NCBI GenBank assembly: GCA_030407085.1 | Contig: CM059585.1 | Coordinates: forward strand, 3,481,001 to 3,545,000 | Direction: 5' to 3' | From: Trichopria drosophilae | Taxonomy: Eukaryota > Arthropoda > Insecta > Hymenoptera > Diapriidae | DNA: 64,000 nucleotides | Shown: positions 1 to 11,566 of the stretch, piece by piece | Layout of the letters: every line of letters begins with the position of its first letter | How positions within the stretch are numbered: the stretch's first letter is position 1 | Notes under the pieces: generated by a model | Seen by the model: only the letters and a program-made list of their open reading frames with translations | Databases searched by the model: none | Told to the model about the DNA's origin: nothing | Position numbers and translations under genes: made by a program

Positions 1-2641
1 CGGCACACGTGCGACGCCTATCGATGCGAGTTTATTGCCGCAAATCACTGCAGGGTCGAAGAAAGCAGGGAGACTCGAGGTAAAAAGGCACGCTCTTCAC
101 TTCGCTTTTGGGAAACTCACGTGTAAGACGTGACACCGTACCTTTTTCTGTAAGGTTAATTTTGTTTTCTTTAACAAAATAATTCATTTTATTCTCTTTT
201 ACGAAAGCTCTCCTCTGTGGAATTTCTTTGTTTCAAAAATATTGTCTGGAAATAACATTAGAAATTTTTAGGAGATTTTTGAAATACTTCTTGCTCAGAT
301 GGTAGCAATGCATCATTAGAATTAAACAAAATTTTCTAGTGAAAATATAATTTTGTCAGTATAGTTGTCGAGTTTAGTTCAAAAATTTGTACTTCTGGTA
401 ACAAGATGTTGCAACGAAAATCTCAAACAATTTCCCGTAACAGTAACAATGACAGTAACAATAACGAGCAGGGGCCAACTCGGGGTCATTCAGGCCCCAG
501 TGTACCGTTTAAGGGTTTATTTTGACTAAAATATTTTTTAAAGTAGTAAAACACTTTTTGTAATAGATTTCTTGCTTTTATTTATTTATTTGTTGTGCAG
601 TTTTATTTTACAGCTTTTTATTCTAAATACCATTAAAAATATCTGAATTCTTCTGGGTGAATTAAGACAAATGTTGGCTGCGTTGTTAGTTTGATTACAT
701 CAACAACATTTTACTTTTTATATTACCGTCGGTATACCAAGAATTATTTTTAAAATATTTATTCAGGTTACAAAAGATGGCCCTGTCAGAATATTGGTCT
801 ATGCTTTGCGTTTTCGAGAAAAGTAACGTCTAAGTATGTGTTTTGGGCCACATATCGATTTTTTTTACACAAAAGATAATTTATTTACTTTTGATATATA
901 GAGTATCATATCGGAATCATTTTTTGGGTATAAATCGATAACATTCTCTGAATTTTCTTTTCATCAATTGATTCATATTTCACATAGTAAAAATACAAAT
1001 AGTATGTTTAAAAGAACAAGGGTAACGTGTGATTTTGACATTTAATTTTAGCTGATTAAACATCAATTTTTAATTTACGATATCATTTCTGGTTATTTTG
1101 AAGTGAAGAAAACTTTTCTGCTGACAATAGCAGTATGATATCCATTAACTTTTGTACAAAAATGTTTCCAAAATTATACTGGGATTGTCAAAAGTAAATT
1201 TTCTTTTACGATAGAAAGATATGAAATATGGCATAAATGAAAATTCTGACACATTTCCACTCACTTTTCTTGGAAATACTCTGGGTGTTACTGAGAATAT
1301 TGCCAATAGCAAAGTCGCTTTTGCCACACAAAAAAAATCGAATTTTTGTAAAAAATGTTGATGCCATTAACATTAAATTTTCTCTGATAATGCGTCGATA
1401 TTGGTATATTTTAAGGAATGACTACCTTACAGCATAAACAAAATTTCGGATCTAATATTGCGATTAATTAAAGTATATTTATTTTCTTACTAAAAAGATC
1501 AAAATAATGAAAAAAATTGACAGGAACTATCCGTATCAAAAGTACAATCAGTGTCGGTCAGTTAAATTAAATGTTATCAACATTATACAAATATACATGA
1601 AACAATAATGTGTCGTTTATGCCTTTATTTTTAGCACTTATATGTAATATGTAATTTTTCAAATGTTTCTACAAACTTATGGACACACAAATATTCTAGC
1701 AGTATCTCCAGAACTTTTAAATTTTGTTATCTCAAAAATTTCTTTTTTATTTCAAGCACAACATTGGCGTAGGATATAATGTATTCACATCTACCTAAGA
1801 AGTAACAATTAACAGCGTCAACCGTTTGCGGTTCGGTGTCCAAAATGGGGATGAGTTTGAAATTTCGAATTTTTAAGGTTAAATAACGCAATTGCGCCTC
1901 ATTTTTTTAAAATACCATTTATGTGGGAGTTGTAGAAGTATATAACATAACATTTTAAGCAATATTTGTTTAATATTTTGTTTTATAAATAAATAAAACA
2001 ATAAAAATCAAAATTTTTCTAAAAAAAATTGAGTCACACGTAAACACTTAATTGGATTGCCTAAGATTGTGTATAATAGAGTTTCCGAGGTCGCTGATTA
2101 TGAATCTGGGCTCAGACGGCGAAAAATAAAAGTATTTCGCTACAATTAGGGCGTTCCTCATAGTTTGAGTGTGTCTTCATACGATACTTGATGTCGATGA
2201 GAAGTTTATGATGAAAATAGTGCACAACCCCATAAAAATGATAATTTTTTATTTTTCTGTTTGTTTATTTTTTGAAATATTGAGAATTTTGATATAACAT
2301 TAGCGTATATCAAATCAAAGTTGTAGTAACTCTTACAATTAGTAGAATACACATTTATATATAACATATAACTGAATCTTTCCAAGGACAATTTCAGGTT
2401 TCATAATTTCTTTTATTTTTTATTTTTAGTTTTTTTTTTATTTAAACGAGAGTTGGAAAGTTTCAAGAGCAGCAAAAACTCAGAAGTAAGAATTGTAAAC
2501 AAAAAAGAATGCTAGCTGCACTCTCATTTATGACTTATACATAGATCGAAAGGCCCATTTTGTTTTACAACAGATCTAGTTTGAAACATAGTGCTTAAAC
2601 AAGTATAACAAAGAATTGATTTTATTTAAAGAAATAAAGAA

Positions 2642-2672
2642 TATCCGAATAATATCCGAATTTTATCCGAAT
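2642..2672. repeat. Three tandem TATCCGAAT units, 11-bp period
   Basis: The nonamer TATCCGAAT occurs exactly at 2,642-2,650, 2,653-2,661 and 2,664-2,672, each start 11 bases after the last. The two-base linkers differ. This is a tiny minisatellite-like array in otherwise featureless AT-rich DNA. No function is implied. Confidence 0.6.
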
Positions 2673-3166
2673 AAACATACTTTCAGTTTTTTACCATAAT
2701 CTGACTAAGTTTAGTGTTTAATTCATCGTTAAATTAAGATTTTATAAATAGTTATTTCAATAACTTTGCAAATATTTAAAGTACACAACAAGTTAATATT
2801 GGCGATATTTTGAATGTGCCACGAGAAACAGTCAATTTTTTTAAATTCGAACGTTTATGGAATGTATGTTTATATTTGTACAACATCAACAGTTTAAGGC
2901 GCATACGAATAAACACTTTATATATCCTTTGAATACTCAAAACAATAAATATTCGATCTACACTGGGAAAAGTAAAATTAAATTACATTTCCGAGTTTTT
3001 ACAGTTGTTGAAATTTCCTATTATTTTCTAAGCAAAATTACAATTTTCTTGAAAAATTTGTCATATAGTCAATTTTACTATTTTTATGTGTTACAACTAT
3101 TTCTACCCTTTTTTCTAGTTTATTAACTCACTTGTCTCTATGTGCAGCGAAATAAATTAAATGGTC

Positions 3167-3250
3167 AAAAAAAAATTGTGTTGGAATGTGCATTCGATCT
3201 CGAGATGTTCGGATTACAAAGCCGACGCCCTTACCGTTGCGCTACCGACG
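3167..3250 (-). tRNA. tRNA-Thr(UGU)-like sequence, decayed; probable tRNA-derived SINE head or tRNA pseudogene
   Basis: Read on the minus strand, an A-box-like stretch (GGTAGCGCAACGGTAAGG, about 3,247-3,229) is followed by an anticodon arm with loop TTTGTAA. The anticodon would be UGU (plus positions 3,216-3,218, aca), flanked by four pairs TCGG/CCGA and one C-T mismatch. A B-box-like GATCGAATGC follows at about 3,199-3,190. A run of nine T (plus-strand A run 3,167-3,175) lies just past the 3' end, as a polymerase III terminator would. The T stem does not pair, T54 is replaced by A, and no good acceptor stem forms, so this is not a working tRNA. Hence a pseudogene or the tRNA-derived head of a SINE. 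The family and the remainder of any SINE body are not recognised. Confidence 0.5.
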
Positions 3251-3699
3251 ATTATGAGGATTTATTGAAAGATGAACAAACGGTTTTATAGAGCAGACAT
3301 CTTTTCTAAGTACAAATAAATTTTTTTTAATTGAAACCATCAGTTTCACTGAAAACATTCTTCTCTTTATCAACATTGTCTTTAGTAAAGTTAGTAAAAT
3401 GGGTAATTAATGGAAATTATATGTCAATCAAATATTTATCAATACTGGTATAATATTTGGTAAAGTTAACCCAATATCCGTGTTTTTATTACTTGAATAA
3501 ACTAATTTACATTAATTTAAATAATTTATATTCAAATATTTTATTAAATTGGTCAAGTTTTTCAGTTTATACAATTGTATGTTATCAAGTGTACACCAGT
3601 TAATACAATTAATTATTAACGTATACAATTGTCTACCGCTGTATTTTCACATAAAAATAATAAGTACGAATCATCATATCTAATAGACCGGAGTCCTAA

Positions 3700-6600
3700 T
3701 TCTTATTGATCACTGATAATCTAAAACCATTCTGAAATCTTGAAAATATCGGTGGTAGTCTTTCGTCTCTCTGATGTCTTTCTATTATCTCTCCAGCATT
3801 CTAGTGCAGTGTCATTTATCACGATCCATGTTATACTCCTGATGGCTAGCGAAACTGTATGGATCAGTAGAAGATACTTTTAACTGGGAATGCATAAAAA
3901 TTTAGGCAAATAGTCATGTTTTCGTAAATATTTTAGCACAGCATCCAAACCATTAATATTTCGGACCAGAATTCGATGTCTTGAGCAGAATAGGGTGCTA
4001 GAACAAGTGCGTTAATCAATGTAAAAAAAGGTACTAATTGCAAGATCTGATCAGTTGTATACTCTTAGGGGCTTGGCATAAAACAACGGGAGACGAAATG
4101 CACCAACAGAGAGCAAAGCATCTTAGAATGTTTCACGCCTCATTAAGCTACAATGTGTTGCGGCAGAAGAGAATTATATCAGGCATGAGATGCTGTCGAG
4201 ACAAATGGTCCCAACCGGAGGTAATTGTGGGCTTTTATTAGCTCTGGTTTCGCGTCTGGCTGCGATCTGACGCCGTGCAAGAAGCAACGGGGGGTTGGAT
4301 GGAGTTTTCCTGTCAGCTATGCAGGCAACCCTTTCTTCACCCCGACTCGCTGCGGGTGTAACTACTCGCGTGACGTTAACGTAGGAATGCGAATCCGGGA
4401 CACGGTCTAGTCTTTCTCCGTTTGTCTAATATATCTTCGGTCTTTAACGAGTTCAGCATTATCATTCCCCTAAATTCCTCCCTGTCTAGCTTCCAAAATT
4501 AAAGCATCCCATGTCGCATATTTTTGAGATAGCAACAGAAGCCATGGTGTCACGTGGAAAACTGTCACATACGTCTGTCAGACTGACAGAATGGTTTTAA
4601 ACTGTTGCCGGCCCTGCAGCGACAGCAACAGTTTCATCCCATTTGTTGGCAGTTAGGAATCATTCAAAATACATTCAAAATTTTGTTCTATACATTAAGA
4701 CTTTTATGCTGGTCTTATTCTGGTTTTCGTTTTCGTTATCGGATAGAATCCACGCTGTATCTGGATTAAAGCGCGATAAAATTTCTAACCGATAATTCTC
4801 GCAGACTCCAACGATTTCTCAGCAACGGTAAAGTTTTTAGAGTTTTGCTTCTCCTTCGTCTTTTCCTTTCATCCCTCTCTCTTTTCCCATCGCGATGTTC
4901 CTTCGCGGACCCTAAACTCTTCGATCGACGGTTTTGCTCTGTTTTTACACAGAAATAGCATATCCACCCGTTGCGTCTTAACTTGCTACTAAAAATCCGG
5001 TCCTTTAAGACCGATCGGCTGACCATCTTAAGATATTTATTGCGACTTGGAAGAATCGTAGTAAAGTTTTTAGTCTTCAAGGAAAATCCTTCTTTTTCCG
5101 AATGGAAATTATCTCACCAATTTCCTCCGAGTAAAAAGTTGCATTTTTTATTGGGTTAGCTGAATGTACAAAACGGACATATCGAAAATAACCCAAGTTA
5201 AATTGAACATCAATTACTATGTACTGACATTTTCTGCTTGGTGTTTTCCACGGTATATTCGCAAGGGATAAAAGCGAATACCCAGGAAACTACGGTTAGG
5301 TATGCTTTTCCAGGGCGGCAATATTAATATGGTCAGCGTGTTTCTTGGCATATTTCAAATACTTGTAAGGTTAATTACTTCGTTGCAGACATTGTTGCGG
5401 TGGCAGAAAACCGTTTGGAATACCGGACAGTGTACGATGTCCTGCCCCCAAGAACATAAAGCGGCCAACCTATGGTATTAAATTATGCATTGCCATTCGT
5501 GCGAATGAAGCGAAGCTCCGTTTTTGCGGACGTAATTAACCACTGGAGAAGGGCAACATTAAGTATTTGCACTATATTGAACACGTTTGATCAGAAATTT
5601 TCGATAATTCTCATCGAATTTTAAATTTCTGCTCAAACTATCCGGTTTTGTTTCTAATTTAAATTAAATGGCGTTTCCCTTTGCAAAATTTAAACATGGA
5701 CATAATTCAATCGTTAATTGTCGACGATAACGCGTTCAACGACCCCGTCCATTAATGTTCACTCGATTTCGCCAAATGACGTCGGAAACGTGAAGTATTC
5801 CGGTTACTTCGCAGCCGACGCGACATTTTCGAAGGATAATGTTTCGAAAACCCGTATTTTCGCTGGGACGTTATTACATCTCTCTAGGAGAAACTGCGTG
5901 CTCGCTCGCACCATATGGGAAGCAACCTTATCTCTCATCCCTTTTCCACTCGTTATCCGACCGAGACTCATGTATTTATGCATTTCGTAGTCGGCATCCC
6001 ACTGCCGGGTATAGGACTTGCCGTTTCTACGCTTTAAAGACGCGAAAACTCGCACGCGGGAAAATCGAAATTACGATTTGCATGAAATTATACGCTCATA
6101 ATTTCCAGCATGGTTAATGGAAGAGTGTGTATTTATCGTTCCCAGCGAATGATACCCGAAATTTACGTTCCACGTTTAAATTGTTTCCTGTTTCGCCGAA
6201 TAATACTGAGCTTTTTAAAATGGAGAATAGGCAAGTTATTGAAATTAAATGCACTTTGATAATAAAATAACCTGCCGTAATTACGCTTGGCGGCTGAGTT
6301 ATTCCGCGACTTTGTAAAATCGAAGTTCGGCGACCCTCGTTTGCCTGGGTAACGTCTCGAATCTGTGAGCGCCTTTTATTATTCGAGAGCCATATTTACT
6401 CATTGGATTCAATTCGGATTCACTTACGGTATGATTTACGCAGGGAAGGCGTACCTGGCATGGGTGATGGGAATTTATTGGAGGCGGGCGCCGCCCTAAA
6501 AAACTAATGCGCTCGGGGGAAAGAGATAAAAGACACTGGTACAAGATCCGAGGGAGATCGAGACGTCCCTTTCGCGCGTGTTGTTAGACGGTACAGGAAG

Positions 6601-9600
6601 TTGCGAAAAGCTTACATCCGAAAATTTGAATTTATCGCCCGATACCACGTTGCAGAAATAATCCTAATTAAATTACATAGCACCCATCGAAAATGGTTCG
6701 AATTAAGGGATTTTGGAGAATAGCAAGTCATATAAAATTTTTAATAAAGTTCGTCGCGATGAAAGGGATAGTTTCGACTTCCGGGACACAATTTTACGCC
6801 AATTAAATTGCATTTCGCAAATCGAAAAAAACTTGCATTTTTCATTTCTTTCGCTTTGCGCCACCCCCGGGAAAGGACCGTGCTGCCAAATTTCAAAGGG
6901 AATACCGACTGTCCGCACGATACGATGCGCGCATCCGATAAAAAAAGCATCTATTCGGAAGCGGGAAATCCGCAGGACATTTTTGCTTCATATTTTCACT
7001 AACTGCTTTATTGCAGCCGGGCGAATGCTGGTCCGAGTGGGCAATAGAGTCTCGTTCGGAAACGAGACGCCAAGAATGTGCTCCATCGCTACTGAATTTT
7101 TATCTCTCCCCTGTAATATTGAGTTGCGGACGGCCGGCGTGTTTTAAAATGCATGGTCCTTTAAATCAAAATGACAACTGTAGCCACTATTCGAAGACGT
7201 AAATCGGTGCTGCACGAAATTAATTGCGAACCGTATGGCTTACCCTCCGACAGTTGACCAGAATTGCACGTTCATCGGAGCGGACATAATTTATGCTTTC
7301 TAAATCACTTTCAACCAATTGTATCCGTTCAAGTGCCATGTGGCTAGTTCTTAACTGATTTATTTGTTAGGCGAGAATAAATCTTATGTAACGCTTCATA
7401 ACGTCATTCTTTATTTTTAATGGCATCGATTCACTCATGCAATCAAAAATTCAGCAAGGAAACTGCCTGTTATAAATATTCCGCGACAAATCATTTGCCG
7501 TACGTCACTGTATGCCGGATAACAGCATGAGTGCGGTAATATAATTTTCGCGGAAGAATTTCACCGAAGGAGGAACTACGAGTTGCCTAAAAGCCTGGAG
7601 AAAAAGTGGGGTCGTTATGTTGATGCCCTAACATATCGTGTCAGCCACACAACGTCTTTCGTGGCATTTTTGCCCTGAATTGCGAGTACGGCATTACAGC
7701 CACGAGCGTGAAAATGTCTCCAACCGTATCATGGGGATCTGGAAAGAAACACGACAGACTGAGAGAGTGTAAAATGTCAAGGATCCTTTAGTTATCCTTT
7801 GATTTCGCTTTTTGATGCATGATCACTGACTCGACATGTAATTTAATTGTGACATAATGGTAATCTGTTGCCATTATATTGCCATTTTTGGGTGCTTGAC
7901 CATAATGAGTAATGACAGTTGGAATCCATACGGTGCAGTTGTAGTGATTGGGGATAATGAATATTTTAACGAGTTCTATTTTGACCGTCGCAGTTTCATA
8001 CGTTACAGCGATGCTAACCGTATCCTACGAATCAAGATGCTTTATTAGTGCTCGTGCAAAACTGAAGGGGGACCTGTATCAATGGAACAACGCTCTGGTT
8101 TTCCTATTTACTCGAGGGTTGGCATCCGACTGGAGTTTCGTAGCAGTTGGTAGGGCCGAGCGGGGATATAGGGAGGGAGACCCGAAGAAGGTTGGAAAAG
8201 CTCTTTCTCTCTATCTCTGTCCCTCTGCGAACCTGAACATGAATTAAAGTTTTAATTTCTCTAAATCACTGCTCGCCCTCGAGCTCTTTCAAGCAGACGG
8301 TCCGTTACTTATGGCTTCTGCCCTTTTACCGCCACTCTCGTCCTGATCTTGTACGAACGTTGAAGACTGTCGAAATCGATGTGCACTTGTCCGGGATGAC
8401 GACGATTAGGTCCATCGATTCCTTCTTCGAAGTCGTTACGTGATAATGAATCTGAGTAGGATGAATTACAATCCTGACGAGGAAAGCAAAAAGATGAATA
8501 AGAATTTCACTTATAATAGACTTTCATGAATATTAAAATCGAATAAAAATGTATCTCTTCGATGATTGGTTGCTAGCTTCGCTACCTACAAATGATTGAA
8601 CCAGTTCTGATAATTGGTTGTGGAAATCGATCAAGCGGGAATTCGCATTCAACTAGTTCGAATGGAGAAAAGTGGAGTTGAAAGGTAGATTTAACAGGTT
8701 CTCTCCGTGTTTGATATCTGGGGTGACTTTGTTTTTTTCATCGTCATTAAACGATAACAATTACGATGATTGTCGGGGTGTTATTGGGTACAGACATGAA
8801 ACGAACAACTCTAGTTCCTCAAATGAAATTGCCAGCTGCTCACTTTTAATCGCCAGCATTTGGAAGTAAAACGAAAATGCCCTTGGTAAATGGTTTCTGA
8901 AACTGTCAATTGGCCAATTATCGGTACTTTTAAGCTTAGCAATTGATTTAAAAGATTCCATTTTCTAATTTTTCTGCATTGGGAATCCCAACATGAGTTC
9001 TGTAAACGCAATTCCACTCTTTGGTATTCATCGAAGATTCAATGACGCGAGGGTAATGTAAAAAGTCCCGTTTTCAGCATGAAACTACCATTATCGACAC
9101 AGATGCAATCCTTTGCCACGCAATATACGCGAACCTCGTTTAAAATCATGGCGGCACTTGGCCGCTTGCGAAAAAGTGGAAAGGGATCTGGTTGCGGAGC
9201 CGCCAGGCGTTAGTATTAACGCTAGGTACTGCCTGCAAGAAGTTCGTTCCCTACTACCCCAACGGTGACATATTGTTTCCATTCTGCTCCTGGGCTAAAG
9301 CTCAATAAAAAACCGGCATAAATATCGCCTCCCTCACTTTAAGCATAAGAACCGGGCCGTTTGCTAAGCGTATCGCGGAAATACGCGTACGCAACGCCCG
9401 GTACGTACAGTTGAATAAGTATTCGAGGAAACAGGTTCGTTCGCATGCGGTAAGGCACAGGGTCTAATTTGTCTGAGTGGCTTTTTGGACTAAGCGAACG
9501 TGTGCAGCCGGCCACAAAGATTATGAAGATATACCCTTCCTAAGCGCGGCAAGAATTCTCAAAGGTAACTTTCAAAGGGTCTTAAATCGCTCGAAAATGC

Positions 9601-9840
9601 CGGTGCTCTTTGTTCCAGATTTTTCGTTTCTTATTGAGGCTATAAACATCCGATTCAGTCATTTTCAGGAGTATCCTACTGTCGGAGAATGGATTAGGTT
9701 CAATTCGACATCAGAGGATAGTTTTAGACTCCTAAGCAATGATGACGTTCTCAAGCACACCCTACCCCAATTCTACGCATATGACTTAGGTTTTATGAAA
9801 TGTCTACATTTATTGAATCCATCCCAAATATAAATTAAAG
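3700..9840. other. Moderate-GC, CpG-containing block 1 without a callable gene
   Basis: GC rises and CpG becomes frequent. Stop codons thin out, so frames of 60-144 codons appear on both strands and overlap each other (for example plus 5,718-5,990 with minus 5,804-6,055, and plus 6,713-7,147 with minus 6,703-6,918). Overlap in several frames is what higher GC alone produces. The longest frames, 6,713-7,147 and 9,477-9,833, do not begin with ATG. No domain or motif is visible. Two perfect hairpins lie at 4,575-4,634. Confidence 0.5.
4575..4634. repeat. Two adjacent perfect hairpins
   Basis: CTGTCAG-A-CTGACAG (4,575-4,589) is a 7-bp perfect stem around one base. Ten bases later AAACTGTTGC (4,599-4,608) pairs perfectly with GCAACAGTTT (4,625-4,634) around a 16-base GC-rich loop. 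The second stem would be stable in RNA or single-stranded DNA. No gene is seen next to it, and I cannot tell a structured RNA from chance or an old transposon end. Confidence 0.55.
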
Positions 9841-11545
9841 TTTTAGTTTCTATCATAGGACGCTACCTAGAATCGACGCATTTTTACTCGTATATTGGTC
9901 CAATAACCACTTTTGTGTTAAAACTCAACCATCCATTATTTTAATAATATTTTCTAGGTTTTGTATGGAACATAGATATTTCACAACTTTCAGGTATACT
10001 CTTTTCCAAATCTGGAAATTGATTTTTATATTACTTACAATTTTTTAAATATATCTACATAAACAAACAAAATGTTCATCGGATGGCAGTAAGCCTCAGA
10101 ATCATATGACATAATGAGTTTTACTAAAAGTTGGTCCATATTAGTATGTAAACCTCAAAATGGGTATAATATGAATCTATCTGGAAGATAGCTATAATTT
10201 ACGTAATAAATAAATAACATCATGGAAGGTTAATGTCACTTTCGTATAATAGAATCCTTTGCATTGGAGATTCTAGAAGTGGTTTTTTACCCCCTTTCAA
10301 TTTAAAAAAGAGCAAAGGAAGGTAAAATTTAGTTAGTCAAAATATCGGCAGTTTACACATTTTTTCTATTTTCCGTGACTTCAAATCGAAAGCACAAAAG
10401 AAATATTATTGTTTTTATTTTCATTTTTTCGTCAAAGTCATTCAGATAAAAGCATTCACCATTACGATTAGCATAGTAAAATCTCTATTTGATTTTAATT
10501 CCAACATACAAAATTAAACAAAAGAAAAACATTGAAATCACTTTAAATGTGACAATATTACAAATATAAAAATTATCTTTTTGTTTTAAAACAATAACAC
10601 AACGAACGAATGACGCTGCTCAGTAATGCTACGCTGGTTTACAGTTTCATCAATATATTTTTAAAAACACATTGAATTAAATTTCTGTCCATCGAGTCCA
10701 ATCGCAGAAATGTGATTTATATTAATCCCTGTAAAATATCGGATGGTTTCCGCACTGATTGCAGATGAAATTAAAATAAATATCGTATTTGTTTTCAAAA
10801 TTTATGTACAGTATATAAAAATATAATATTTATTTGTTAATCTGAATTTTGGTGTACAATGGTTTGAATTTAAAGGAAGTAATCCATCTGGACTTGACAT
10901 ATAGTCACTATCTACTGAAAATATAGGACGAAACATTAAAAAAAATTAACTAACGTGTAATTGAACGTCATCGATGGATTATATGTAAATTTCAAGCCAC
11001 AAACTTGCCATTTACGTAATGAATGAATTTTTCAAATGTAATTGAATAATTCTTGCATACTTATTAATTTTTGTGTAGTTTTGCTTTAGGACTGGATTGA
11101 CAATCGTTTCAGTTAATTTTCGAAGGATAACAACTTTTTAAAATTAATTTATATCAAGAGATGAAGGTTATTTATTATCTTACTTATAACTTTAGAATAT
11201 GATACTAATTCTTAATTATTCATATTTATATTATGTTTTAAATTCTATGCTCATAAAATATTATCTAGTTCAATGGAAACGTTAAGAAATAAAATATATT
11301 CATAATATTTGTTACATTCTACTTTTACTCCCTATGCATCATAAATGTGCGGACAATCGTGTATTAAAATCCGTGCTGCAAAAATCACTGATTAAAGTAT
11401 CTACTTTATTGTTATTGTATAGAAAATTTTGGAAAGATACGTATGAAATTACATATAAGAAGATGTGCGATTAACGAAATTTTTTATTACAAAACAAAGA
11501 AATAGTACATTATGCAACTAGGGAACAAAATCAGTGTTTGCTGAC

Positions 11546-11566
11546 GAGGGCGAATTCGACGCCCTC
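11546..11566. repeat. GC-rich hairpin in AT-rich DNA
   Basis: GAGGGCG (11,546-11,552) pairs perfectly with CGCCCTC (11,560-11,566) around the 7-base loop AATTCGA. It stands out because the surrounding kilobase is strongly AT-rich. The role is unknown. Confidence 0.5.

Larger units (their letters stand above)
1..3700. other. AT-rich block 1, mostly non-coding
   Basis: The first ~150 bases have moderate GC with several CpG; from about 150 onward the sequence is AT-rich with long A and T runs. Stop codons are dense in all frames and the few open stretches are under 90 codons with no recognisable residues. Apart from the tRNA-like sequence near 3.2 kb and a small 11-bp tandem repeat at 2,642-2,672, I see nothing functional. 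It is probably intergenic or intronic. Confidence 0.6.

Noticed and set aside
3822..3875. Hammerhead-ribozyme-like sequence: CTGATGG...GAAAC between GATCCAT and ATGGATC arms
   Set aside because: The invariant core needs CUGANGA; here the last A is G, stem II would be only two pairs, and no proper cleavage-site stem forms.
5718..7202. Dense overlapping open frames on both strands, up to 144 codons
   Set aside because: They overlap in several frames at once, the longest (6,713-7,147) starts with TTG and has no early Met, and no motif is visible. Higher GC explains the lack of stops.
9477..9833. 118-codon plus frame
   Set aside because: It starts at GTG; the first ATG is near 9,596 and leaves under 80 codons with no recognisable domain.
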